Assembly (NCBI GenBank): GCA_037039685.1
Contig: JAWNGF010000012.1
Coordinates: 1,240,001 to 1,304,000 of the forward strand
Source of the DNA: Ceratobasidium sp. AG-K
Lineage: Eukaryota; Basidiomycota; Agaricomycetes; Cantharellales; Ceratobasidiaceae
Direction: 5' to 3'
Length of the DNA stretch: 64,000 nucleotides
This document shows positions 12,109-23,300 of this stretch, piece by piece. Below the pieces are notes generated by a model that saw only the letters and a list, made by a program, of their open reading frames with translations, ran no database searches and was not told the origin of the DNA. Made by a program: the position numbers and the translations under genes. Every line of letters begins with the position of its first letter. The first letter of the stretch is position 1.

Positions 12109-12635
12109 GATAGTGCGGTTCAGGTCTTATTTGCAGAAACAAGCAGTCTGTTTGAAATTGGTGGGAGGCGACGGCTTGAGTAAAACCGCCGGAGGTCTCG
12201 ACGCGGCGAAAATCCCCGGAGGCGGGATCGGTCCAGCCTCCGGAGTCAAAGCCGCCCATGATCACGTAATACTTGATTCCTAACCCCATGGGACTGGCGA
12301 CCTCGGATTAATATTGAAACTTTATGGGACAATGCTGCGGTAATATATCAGTACCAGGTTACTTACGATCCACAACTCAGTCTTGAGGATATTCCTACTT
12401 CTGAAAGATTTCTTGTCAATTTACACTTTGGTGAAGTAGTTATCCCTGGACTAAGCCATTTTTGTTGTCATACAGATCCTTTTCTCAACGTCAACATTGG
12501 GTTCGTTGGAATTTCTTCTGTCACTCGAACGTTTTCAACTGACCTTGCGAGAACCTACAGCACCACTTGAACTTGGCTTCTTCGTCTCCGAGTTACTTTC
12601 CAGCCTTTCCCGCCAACACTCTAACTTCGGTCACT
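12109..12635. promoter_or_regulatory. Region with repeated CCGGAGG motifs upstream of the XLF gene
   Basis: At 12185-12245 the 7-mer CCGGAGG, or its reverse complement CCTCCGG, occurs three times within about 60 bp in a GC-rich patch inside otherwise AT-rich DNA. It lies between a possible minus-strand gene and the plus-strand XLF gene. A transcription-factor site cluster is possible but inferred. Confidence 0.35.
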
Positions 12636-14429
12636 ATGCCCGAATTCACCCAGGTGAGCCCAGCATACCACCGAATCATATCCAGCAAATACCCTGTCTC
12701 ATGAGGGAACCCAGGCTCTAGCAAACAAATTAGCTGCTGTCCCATGGTCAATCAAGGTGATGGCGGGTCCAAGGGCAAGCGCCGAGGAACTTTGTTACTT
12801 CTTCGTAAGTCGAACAACTTCAACGAAAGGGCTCTGGTAACGATCCATGCGCATCAGAAATATTTATTCGATGATGCGGAGAACCTGTGTTGCTTCATAA
12901 TAACCGATACTGTAGATGTCTGGGCTGAAGGTGCGCGTTTGTTCCTATGCAACTTGATATTATTAACTTTACTTCCATCATAGTTCTCGATTCCAAGTAC
13001 ACGTCTCATAGGGCAAGGCACTCTCATTCTGTGCATGGTTCTGCCAAACCGAAGCGGGGGTTTGCCTTGCCATATCATGACGCTGACGAAGAAGCCGAAT
13101 GGAGGCGCGCAGTTGTAAATGTGCTCGGAGAGGTTCACGCGGGCGCGACAGATGGAATTGTAGAGATCGGCATACGAGAGTTAGAAGTCTCGGTACGTAG
13201 TCATTATAGCCTATTTGTTAACATTGCGCTGAAATTTTTAATAGGACTTGAGTGTTTACGTATCGGACTCGATAAGGAACTTTCATTGGCGCTGGGACGT
13301 CATGTCCGTCCGACAAATGGCCGGGAATATTCTCTCGAAGCAGCTTTTCATGCCAATCGTAACACTTGCGACCGTTACCTCAAGTCTGGGGCAGTCGGTC
13401 GGTGATGCGTCAGAAGAAACCTTGCGAACCGTAGGACGGTTGCATTCCCATAAATTGACTTCCTAATCTGGTCCCACTGTGTAGTTTGCAGAGCGCAAAG
13501 CCGGTACAGCCAAGGTCATGCCTACCCATCATCTGCGTGGATTCTTTTCAAAACCAGGTATCCGGACGTTGCTAAGTTGTATCGCTCAAGTAGATGGCAC
13601 CCCCAAGGCATCAGGTTCGTTTCGTTCATTCTAATTGCACGTCCAGATGTTACTAATCTTTGGCCAATCATCAGATTTCTCTTTGGGGAATACTAAACAA
13701 TCATCTGTCATGTCCGTTGATATGGTTGACACGAGCCCAAATCATGGTTCAAGCGATTCGAGGCATGGCTTACGGCCCCTCGCTCGAACGCCGAGTGATG
13801 TCTTGGGTCGAGTAAGTTTACAACTGGATCCTTATAAATGCTAGGCGCTAATACCTATCAAGTCTGGGGTGGCAGGGGCATCTCGCAAAGGCAAAGGGCG
13901 TGATAGCAGCACGGACGATGAGGATGAAGGGGCAGCGCGCAAGATGCCGCGAGGTGACACGCCCAAGCGATCTGACGTTCGGTTCGATGGGGAGGCAACC
14001 ACGACACCCTTTTCCAAATCTGGGGCTCCGCGAGTCTACTCCAGTTCTACCACAGTCGAGGCAGACCCCAGTCGAGACTTGAACAGAAGCGTGCTCAACA
14101 CATCGTACAGCCGGACGATCGACGAAGGCGACATTTCCCCTCCCCTCTCTCAAGTCTCCAATCCCCGTCCTACAAGTCCCAAACCGGCCCGACCTTCCCC
14201 TCGCAACACGGAGAAACCCAGGTCGGCTCGCACGCCCTTGCCCCCGCCTCGCGACGCCTCTGATGTTTTCGGAGATAATCAGACCCAGACTCAGGCTAGC
14301 TCAGACGACTCGGATCGCGAGGCCGAACTCGAACGGCGGGTGCGGGCGGCGGGTGCGATTGGCTCTGCTGCCGTTCGCACACCAGCGGGCGGTGGATTTG
14401 GGTCTCGTATGATTCGGAAGAAGTTTTGA
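12636..14429 (+). CDS. XLF/NHEJ1-like non-homologous end-joining factor
   Basis: Seven or more exons. MPEFTQ (12636-12653) is followed by LANKLAAVPWSIK, an exon from 12810 with FIITDTVDVWAEV, then RNFHWRWDVMSV and LFMPIVTLATVTSSL. These match the head and stalk pattern of the XLF family (known role: bridging Ku and XRCC4/DNA ligase IV at double-strand breaks in the nucleus). The C-terminal 230 residues are low-complexity, rich in S, P, R and D, and end in MIRKKF. A basic stretch ending in Phe at the very C-terminus is the usual place of the XLF Ku-binding motif, so that role is likely here but inferred. Introns at 12654, 12757, 12931, 13193, 13429, 13613 and 13811 have GT donors and keep the frame. 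Confidence 0.75.
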
Positions 14430-14693
14430 GTCGCATATCTAGTGGACAGTATGTATCGCACTACATGCTTTATTGAATTCACGTGATTGCGGTACTTGCT
14501 GTAGGGGGTTGGTCGTCCCCTAATTTTACGAGGGCCTGTTTGACGCCATTTCTGGATCGCGGGAGTTCTCGGGGATTCAACTCGCGTGTGACGTCGTGCC
14601 CATGATCATGGACGATAAGAGCGCGATCCTCGGAGCGAGTTGGTACTTACACGACCTTGTTCACTCCAAAGTCCTCTCCAGTAGTTTTTGAAT

Positions 14694-15228
14694 ATGTCTG
14701 ACGCCACTACCCAACAGCCAAGGTAAGTGCCCCTCGCTTCTTGGTTGCGCGGCATGCTTAAATAATGATTTTAGCAAGTGGAACGGCCAATTCCACTCGA
14801 TCAAAGGTACTTTTGTCGAAGTGGTGCGCGAACTATTATAGTGTTTAACATAAGAATGCAATTGACGTTATATTGTAGATCGGCAACCTGTTTGGTTGGT
14901 CAACATGGACGGAATCCGGCAAAAAGGAGCATGCCGAAGGTTCGTCTATTCCCCCAATTCCGTAAATTGAGGCTAACTATCTAATATCAACCACACAGGT
15001 GAAGCCGAAATCACCGCGGCACAGGCTCAAGCATTCGCAGAGGGGACCGTTGATCGTATAGTCGGACGCAAGGACGCCATTGTCGGCGCGATTGTGGGGG
15101 ATGAGGCGCAGCAAATTGCCGGTACGTGTCCCTCTCGGTGTTACAGAATCGACCTAACCTAGGCTGGTTCAGGAAATGTGCAGCACGATAAGGGCAAGGC
15201 TCAGGCCGAGGCCAATGCACCCGCGTAG
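14694..15228 (+). CDS. CsbD-like small stress protein
   Basis: Five short exons beginning [10 protein letters not shown]. The product of about 100 residues carries the CsbD pattern: a G-x-H-S-x-KGT segment, [51 protein letters not shown] and [11 protein letters not shown]. It is soluble, charged, and has no signal peptide or membrane segment. Fungal homologues are abundant small proteins induced by stress, and the molecular role is unknown. The stop is at 15226-15228. Confidence 0.85.
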
Positions 15229-15609
15229 GTGTCAGCGGTGTTTGTCTCATTCGGTCTCTGGAATCGTCAAGTGAATACCCTTCTATGTACTGAACCAAGC
15301 AGGTTTTCAAATGGCTGAATTATACGAATATCAGTGAATCAATTATCATATAGCGGAGGAGATTCGCCTTCAAGACATCCGTTCCAAGCTGCTTGAGTTT
15401 GCATCTCTGAATGTCCAGACCAGAGGTCCGGGACGAGGGCAGGCTGACATAACAAGACCCTGTCGATCAGGCAAGTTGCGCGTTCATCCCGAACCACAAT
15501 CCCCAAGTGTATGCTCAAGCTTCCTGCAAACTTGAGACTACATAGATACACCTTATATTTCACCTGTACGCCTACCCACACTTGTCACCATGGCCGAATC
15601 CACTCCCCA
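15229..15609. promoter_or_regulatory. Upstream region of the arsenate reductase gene
   Basis: About 380 bp with no supported gene. It should contain the promoter of the downstream rhodanese-type gene and the 3' end of the CsbD-like gene. Confidence 0.35.
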
Positions 15610-16066
15610 ATGGCACGAGGCGTATCCCACCCCTTCGTTCAACACACACCACGAATGAGCCCCGAGTCGCTGGCGGAAATCATGCTCACCAAAGTAGCCG
15701 GACAAGATTACCTTGTCGTCGACGTGCGCCGAACCGATTTCGAGGTAAGCCTTTCATTATCGTACTACCGAGTCGGCCATCTCATCTGGGTTTCAGGGCA
15801 TGGTGATTCACGGGGCGATCAACCTCCCCGCGCACTCGTTTTACCCAACTATTTCGACGATCACTACTCTCCTCTGTAACATCCCACATGTCGTGTTTCA
15901 TTGTAATAGTTGCAGCGAGACGGGGCGTGGACCAAGGGTCGCTGGGTGGTACGCGGAACATCTTCAGAAGCTTGGGATTACGAGTTCCAAGGCGTGGGTA
16001 TTGGATGGTGGGATAAAAAGGTTTGGGAGTTTGTATGCGGGGGACAAGTTGGTTGATAATTTGTAG
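15610..16066 (+). CDS. Cdc25/rhodanese-type arsenate reductase (Acr2/Ych1-like)
   Basis: Two exons (15610-15744 and 15797-16066). Rhodanese features are DYLVVDVRRTDFE, VIHGAINLPAHSFYP, an active-site region FHCNSCSETGRGPR, and GWYAEHLQKLG. Family members reduce arsenate to arsenite or act as small phosphatases, and the adjacent arsM and ACR3 genes favour arsenate reduction. Two things are odd. The active-site loop is C-N-S-C-S-E-T-G-R, whereas the usual loop is C-x5-R, so catalytic competence is uncertain. A better-looking start, MAESTPQWHEAYPTP at 15591, is out of frame with the rest and runs into a TGA, so either a base is missing near 15630-15650 or the start is 15610 or the Met near 15656. 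It is convergent with arsM, 88 bp apart. Confidence 0.7.
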
Positions 16067-16154
16067 CGCAATTGGGTCAATCGTATTCTGGTCATGAAAT
16101 ATCATCGTACATTGGCGCCGATCAGGCAATAAGACGTTTGTACATGATAAACAC

Positions 16155-17165
16155 CTATTCGGGTTTAAGAGCGTATATCTGGCACGACGCTATTTGGGTG
16201 TCAACTGACTCAATCCTAGGCACTTAGAATAACGAAAAGTACTCACAGACATACTCGTTGATATCATACTTGAGTGACTTGTTCAGCCCTCCACGAGCCG
16301 CCCTGGATTCTTGGCTCGAGGAGCAGCAGCTCGAGCAACTCGACTTCTCGGTAGACTGGTCGGACGAGAGATAAATAGATAGATCCGAGTTTGTATCCAG
16401 AATTACAACGTCTGCCAGTCACAATCAATATAAGGTCCGCAGCAGTTGAAAGCGCACATACCTTGAAAACCAACCTGGGTCAAAAGCCCCCTGTACGTGT
16501 CCGGATCAATCGCTCCTCCCACACACCCAACATACGAAACAGCATCGAGTCTAATCTCCTCGGGCATTGCCTTCTTCTCCAAAATATCACTAATCGCGAA
16601 TCGACCACCTGGTTTGAGCACGCGATACGCCTCGCGGATCGTCGCCAGTTTCTCATCCCCCGGGACGAGGTTTAGCACGCAATTAGAGATGATGCAGTTG
16701 GCGGTGTTTGACGGCAGGGGAAGAGTGTCGATGGACGAGTGGATGAGTTGGACGTTGGTTAGGTTCCGGGATTGGACGTTTTTGGTCGCTACGGCTAGCA
16801 TGTCCTATCGTGGCGTCAGTTTCAAGCAGCACAGCAGGGAAATGAGTGACCTTGCTCATGTCGATTCCGTACACCTTGCCCGACTCGCCGACCTTGCTAC
16901 TCGCCAGAATAACATCCATCCCGCCTCCGCACCCAAGATCAACAACCACGTCCCCGGGGCGGAGGTTAGCCGTAGCGACAGGGTTCCCGCACCCGAGTCC
17001 CATGTTCGCGCCTTCGAGGAGTTGGAGGTCGTCGGTGGTGTACCCAAACGCAGACGAGATGCGCTGAAACTGGTCGAGCTCGGTCGAGGTTGCGGTCGAG
17101 AGCGAGCGCGCGGTTTGGGAGTAGGCGTCGTGGACGAGGGATTTGATTTCTGTGGCGGTTTGCAT
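16155..17165 (-). CDS. arsM: Arsenite S-adenosylmethionine methyltransferase (ArsM/AS3MT-like)
   Basis: Starts at 17165 ([19 protein letters not shown]). SAM-binding motif I is [17 protein letters not shown], followed by GKVYGIDMS. The family region is [35 protein letters not shown] and [15 protein letters not shown]. The C-terminus has a Cys cluster [14 protein letters not shown], typical of arsenic-binding methyltransferases, and ends IYALKPE at 16155. The enzyme methylates As(III) to mono- and dimethyl species in the cytosol (family knowledge). Introns occur near 16853-16804, 16480-16433 and 16246-16190. It is divergent from ACR3 across 561 bp. Confidence 0.92.
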
Positions 17166-17726
17166 GGTGGAGTTGAGGTTGGTAGGAGGGGTGGAAATGA
17201 GGCAAGTTTATATGCATGTCGCGCTCCAAATGTAGTCCTCGCGGGTTTAGAGGCATGTCCTCGGGGTTTCGGATTTGGGAACTCGGGGTGCGCCTGTGAG
17301 TAAGCTGCTGGTGCCTTGTTGAACATGTGTGGCCAATGAGAGCGCACGCAACTTGATAGTGTGACTGATAGAGCGAGAAAGCGTAGATCGCTGAGTAAAA
17401 GATGTCGTGGCCGCTGTGATGGGCAAGTTTGTCCCCGTCTGTTCTTCGGCGGGCATGCAGAACATCACTCATCGTCGTAACTCGCCCAACACTATGGGGT
17501 TAATCGTCGTGAGGTCCTTGTCGGGTGTCGAGGATAAGCTGACCAATTAAACACGCAATGACGGTTGATCCGCATGAAGCAATAATGAAGAACGTGCGAA
17601 ACAACATTTTTGTGACTGGGGAGGTACTCGGTCAGCCGTTCCCCCATTGGCTGGCGCAAATCCCGCGTTGATCATGACTAAGCCCAACGAGGGCAATTTC
17701 GGCACTTCGGTTTTCGCTCGACCACC
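17166..17726. promoter_or_regulatory. Shared promoter region of arsM and ACR3
   Basis: A 561-bp divergent gap between two arsenic genes. Coordinated arsenic-responsive control is likely from the layout, but I do not recognise a specific operator. Confidence 0.45.
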
Positions 17727-19576
17727 ATGTCGTGTAACCGCACCGCAGAGCCCTCGACGACCCAAAATGTCGACGCAAAGGAAATGGTCGAATTGGACCC
17801 ACCGCTGTTCCGACCGAGTTGTAGAGACTGTGATTTCTGCGAGGGACTGAGGGATACGGATGTCGAGCAGGTGGACAAACAAGAGGATGTGGATGCGTCG
17901 GTGTCTGCAGCAGGTAAGTTTTAGATTGATTTTACGTGATAATTGGCTGACCAACGTCACAGCCATATTCAAGTCTCTCTCTTTTCTCGATCGTTATCTC
18001 GCTATCTTTATCCTGCTCGCAATGATAGCAGGTGTGCTTATCGGCGTCTACAAGGTTCGTCGGGCGTTTCATTCCCAATCCCCTCGTTGACCATAGTTTG
18101 CAGGAAGAAGCCGTCCAGCGCGCGTTCAGCGGTGCATCGTGGCAGGGAACCTCTGTCCGTACGTATCTCCCCATAAGCACCAAAATGATCGCTTATATCG
18201 AACCCTCGCTAGCCATTCTCATCGGCCTCTTGATCATGATGTGGCCAGTCCTGACCAAGGTCCAGTACGAACGTCTGCCCGCCATATTCACCCGCCGAGA
18301 CATTTGGCTCCATATTGGAATTTCGCTCGTGCTCAATTGGGTCATTGCTCCACTCATCATGTTGGGTCTCGCATGGGCGACTCTACCTGAGCCGTCGTTG
18401 GAGCGTGAGAGAAAAGGCGTGCTATTGGTCGGAGTGGCTCGCTGCATTGGTACGTCGCGTCAAGGCTGGAGCTGCGCATCTGACGAATGAGTAGCCATGG
18501 TGCTCATCTGGAACGGACTGGCGTGCGGAGACCCCGAGTACTGTGCCATTTTGGTTTGCGTAAATTCGATTTTGCAGGTGTGTGGCTAGTGTATTCGGTT
18601 GGTTTGGTTAGGCGCTTATGTCCAATATAGGTCGTGTTGTTCTCGCCGTACGCGCTCTTGTTTTTGAACGTGCTTGGAGGCGGTCATACTGCCGCTTTGG
18701 ATCTCGATTATCGCCATACTGCGGCGAGCGTCGGTATCGTGCGTGTTACCCATTATGGTTGCCATCAGTCGGATGCTGACACAAAACGGCCTAGTACCTC
18801 GGAATTCCCCTGGCGGCGGGCGTGGTTACTCGATATGTGATGAAGCGACTGTTGTCTCGCTCAGGATTTGACAGGTTCCTCAAGCTTTTTGGACCGTTTG
18901 CTTTGCTTGGGTTACTGTAAGTTTATAAACGCATAAAATTTCCGTGATTTGACGCCTGACCGTTTCCAGGTACACGATTGTTGTTTTGTTTGCTTTCCAG
19001 GTATGACCCAGCCCACGTTGATTGGTTTTACCTCGATACTGACTCGAGTGCTTGCCAGGGACACCGAATCGTTCAAAACATTGGCTCTGTATTCCGTATC
19101 TTTGTTCCTCTGATCCTGGTCAGCCGTTACTTTACCGCCTCCGTTTTTATTGATGCTGACCCTCAATAGTATTTCATCATCGTCTGGAGCGCCACCTTTT
19201 TCGGACTCTACTTTCTCGGCAAGCGTCGTACGGGACCCAGTCTGGGAGGGTACGAAAAGGCAGTTGTTCAATCCTTTGTACGTACTTTCTAAACCCCGTC
19301 TACGAATACTAATTATCTTTCCAAGACTGCGGGATCTAACAACTTTGAACTTGCAATTGCGGTTGCGATTGCGAGTTTTGGGACCGAGTCGCCAGAGGCG
19401 TTGGCTGCTACGTGAGTCATTTCTATTCCAACCGGGTACGGTTCTAAGATAGGCGCAGGATTGGACCGTTGGTCGAAGTACCTGTATTACTTGGCTTGAC
19501 CTACGTCGCCTTGTGGTTACGTGGAAGGCTCGATTGGGAGCGTGAATCCGGACCGGGGGCGATCTCGCTAGCCTGA
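17727..19576 (+). CDS. ACR3: ACR3-type arsenite efflux permease
   Basis: Plasma-membrane (or vacuolar) arsenite exporter of about ten membrane helices. Exons give FLDRYLAIFILLAMIAGVLI, a long exon with LIGLLIMMWPVLTKVQYERL, IWLHIGISLVLNWVIAP and VGVARCI, then MVLIWNGLACGDPEYCAILV, FSPYALLFLNVLGG, QNIGSVFRIFVPLIL, GSNNFELAIAVAIASFGTES and IGPLVEVPVLLGLTYVALWL, ending at a TGA at 19574-19576. The GLACGDPEYC motif carries the Cys known to be needed for As(III) transport in ACR3 proteins. The cytosolic N-terminus is unusually Cys-rich (SCRDCDFCEG), which could bind arsenite (inferred). It is clustered with arsenate reductase and arsM. Confidence 0.92.
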
Positions 19577-20353
19577 GGTAGAGCGGGTTAGATGGTCGGT
19601 TTGGAGTGAATGGTTCGGTTCCTGTCGACTTGTTCTTACGATTTATCGATGCTTTGTGGGTTTGAATTCTGAGTGAGTCACGATGAGATCGTCACGGTGG
19701 CTTGAATCGGGTTTATCGGACTTGTGTTCATTCATGAGCGGAGGACCGTTTTCACATTCAACGGAGAGACTATCACTTCCCTTCTTCCGAGACCAACTTC
19801 ATAGGCAAGAGGCAGGCGTCCGTACCGCACAACATGTACCTCCTTGGTGTCAGAGCATGTTGACCGCTTAAATAATCACTTCCCTTGGTGGGTATACTCC
19901 TTCGCGGAACATACTTAGAGAGACTTGTATCCACCCGCTCGCTGGCATCTTCAAACTTGCTCTGGTGGTGGCAGTGAAATGCTTCGTCATGGGAGGCTTC
20001 GGATGCATAGTCGTAGAGCGTTCACTCGACCCAAATGATGATACCTCGCCGATTAGACGATTGAGCTACGTGCGGGCTATAGTTGTTACTTCTCCCTTCA
20101 AAACTAGGGTATGTGCTTTAATTATGCGGACCCTACGAAGGGAATCGGAAGATGGGCTTTCTAAGATCATATAATATTCGGGAATTGATGATTGGATGTA
20201 TGCGTAGTTGAATCCACCGCAGCGCGAAACAGAACAATTTATGAGTTCATAGATTCCAAAAAAAATCTGTAACAACATGACAAAGAAAACTATGGGTGGG
20301 CATTGAATTGATAATCACGGTTTAGCTAACCCGGATGTTACCGATCAAGGTCG
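19577..20353. other. Intergenic region with a tRNA-like half
   Basis: About 780 bp. On the minus strand, 20083-20049 reads like the 5' half of a tRNA (GCCCGCACGTAGCTCAATCG), but no matching acceptor strand or B-box follows. Otherwise no gene is supported. Confidence 0.3.
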
Positions 20354-23300
20354 TTATTTGCGAGGTCTCAGTCCAGTCCTGGTCCCTTTGACTTCGCACT
20401 TTTTCTTGCCTCCTCCTCCAGTAGAGTCGTCTGGGGCACCGCGCTTGTTGTTGGTCTTCACCGGGCTAGCGGCTGGAGCACCTGCGGCGTTAGGTGTGGT
20501 TGGAGGCTTCTTGAATGCAGTCTTGTCCAATTTGAGAGCATAACGGCGGGTATTCAAACGATTGGTCTGTGCCATCAGGCCCATCTTCTCCTTGTTTCCA
20601 TTGCCGAGATCCACGTCACCTAAGGAAAGACAAGTGAGTCTGGAGACGTGAGGAATCGGACGAGCAACCTACGCATTCCGACATCCACTGCAGAAGGGTC
20701 AGCCCAGTTTCAAGTCAATCAAGAATGTGGCTGCTTACAATCTTTGAGAATTTGAGCCGCAGTTGGATCCGCAAACTTCAAGTCCGTCTGGATGATACCG
20801 TCCAACTCCTTGGCCATGGCAAGGCGGTCGTCCTTGATATCATCCATATATCTATCTATATACGGAGTTCGATCAGCAAGTGAAATGCCTAATGTTTAAA
20901 TAGCATTCCTACCCATTATCTCGAGGTAACCCAACCTAGTGTCTGTACCGTCGCTCGACGCTGTTTCCCATTTCGCCCAGTCAGCATCGTCCTTGAGGGC
21001 GTCCGGACGGATGAACGACGACTTGTAACTGTCTATCAGTAGCACTTGGCATCAATATCTTGGGAGGAGGCTCTCTTTGAATTGATATGCTTACTTGGGC
21101 TATCGAACAACGGGCGCATGTCTGGTCGAGGTTAGCATTGACAAATCGTTGAAATAGTAATGTCGGCACTTACTCCTCTCCGAGTTGAGAGCGGTGGCGA
21201 ATTTGGAAATAAATTCGGAATATTCTGGCTGCCTACAAAGGTCCTATTTTATGTTGAATTAGGAGTCTGAAAAGGTCGAAAGGAAAGGGGGTTCTTACTC
21301 TAGCTACTTTTTTACGCTGCGTCTCAGTGAGCTTATTCTTGGCCGCATAAGCCCTCAATTGAAAGCGGAATGCCGCAGCGATCTAAACGCAATGACCCAA
21401 TAGATTCAGCGTATATTAGAGGTGTACATACGCCCTTAACGTACCTCGTCGGCCTCAAGCATGTGGTCACACTAAGCGAGCTATTAGGCATACCAATCAT
21501 GATCGTCAGGAATGTACATACCTGACCTGTACCACTACGTTAGTCAACTGGAACCGAAGCTAGTACAGTACGACTCTTACATGACTTGGGGTTAAGAGGC
21601 ATATTGGTTGCCCCTTTACGAGCGGCCGAGTTGGCCTTCCAATCGGGATGCACGCCCACTGCCGAGCCGGTCGGAGGTTTAGGTCGACAATCGGTGTACT
21701 TGAGCGTTTTGCGCTTATTGCCGTCATTAGGATCCAGCCATTCCATGGGATACAGGTCCGAGTTTGCGTGACACTCAAGCTTATATGCATCGCTCTTTGT
21801 TTTGAGCCCAGAAGCTGGGGTCTTAGGCACAAATGAGCACACGCACTTCAAGGAGAGTGAGACCTTACATCGAAAATGCATGCACCAAGTTTTGGGTTAC
21901 CGGCACGTGGTTCGAGCGAATGAATGGCCCGATCCGAAAAATTCGCCCGGGGACCGTCAATTGTCGCTACAGCATCACTTCGTTCAGCACGACGAGCGAG
22001 GGGAGCCGCAGGGAGAAAGGGTTCAGCAAGGCTCGCAAGGTCCAAAAGGTTGCCAAAGTAGTCGGATTCTTCGCATGAGAGCGCCGAGTCTTGGATGCGG
22101 TCGAGGGCGCGCCCAATACGTCCACGGCCTTGTAAGGCAGTTGGGCTCAGTAGATCATCTACCGACCGAACGTTCTTCGCATCCTGAGCGCCATCGAGCG
22201 CCTTCTCCAGACCACGTGCGATGGACCTAGTGGCACGAGCAGATCTAAACATAGGCATGAAAGCTCTCGCCGCACGAACAGCTCCAGTCACTAGTCCTCC
22301 GAATGGGATAAAACTAAGCAAAGTGAGCACCAAGTCGATAATGAGCTGGATCGCTGCTTTTCGCGCTTGCTCTAAGAGATATTAGTAACACGCTACGATT
22401 ATCTAGGAATAAACAACCTTCAAGTGCGTCATACTGCTCCTGCAGAGCCTTGTCGAGTTTTACTTGCTCAACTGTTTCGAGTCGGGATTGATTAGATGGA
22501 ATCTTTGCGTGGTAATCAGAAGCCACACGTACTATACTGCATTGTAGAATAAAGGGTGTCGTTCCCGGCGACAAGCGTCGTTAGCGCCATGTGAAGTATA
22601 GGTCCCAGATATTCTACGGTTTCTAGCGGGGAGGATGTGGCGTCAATTGCAGTAATCTTGAATTCCTCATATTGGTCCAAATAAGCCTGGATACCGTCCT
22701 TGACGTTCGGGAAGAACTTGTCTGCATCAACCACAAGCACATCGTGCCACTGAGTCCGGCAGCTTTGTTTCGGATCGTACGGTGAGAATCCCTGGGCGTT
22801 TTCGCTCGGATCGTACGGCGCCATGCTGCCGATGTGGTGTCGAGCAGATAATGCTGAGACATTCGCGCTCGGAGCAAGGATCCGTCGGATTCGGCCGGTG
22901 CCATCGTCCTCGAACAGATACGTGTTCTCGATGATAGTTTGGTTCGTCTCCGGTACGGCATCATCGTAATGTAGCTCGAGTGTGGAGTTGGTGAAATTTC
23001 CTGGTAGCTGCCGAGGGAACGAGAAAAGGCAGGTCGACGCTGGATCGAGTTACAACAATCAGCCCGACCTGCATATGAGATGGGCATGCCTAGCACTTAC
23101 GATTGCGACCGACGTAGACATTTCCTATGATAAGCTCTGAGGTGTCGAAGCCAAGTGCATCGGTAAGGTGATTGGAGAATCCACCAGGGTCGGTGAGTCG
23201 CCAGTACACGTCGCTCACATCAGCTCCTCGAGTGTTATGTCCACCAGGGCAAGTATTGTGTGCGAAATTGGACCCGGAATTATAGCTAGTAAAAGTTTTG

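Noticed and set aside
12636..14429. A functional link between the XLF end-joining gene and the nearby chromosome-end fusion
   Set aside because: Proximity in one window is not evidence; XLF acts in trans and the gene looks like an ordinary housekeeping copy.
20043..20083. tRNA-like 5' half on the minus strand
   Set aside because: The D-arm-like sequence is present, but no complementary acceptor strand, anticodon stem or B-box follows within 120 bases.
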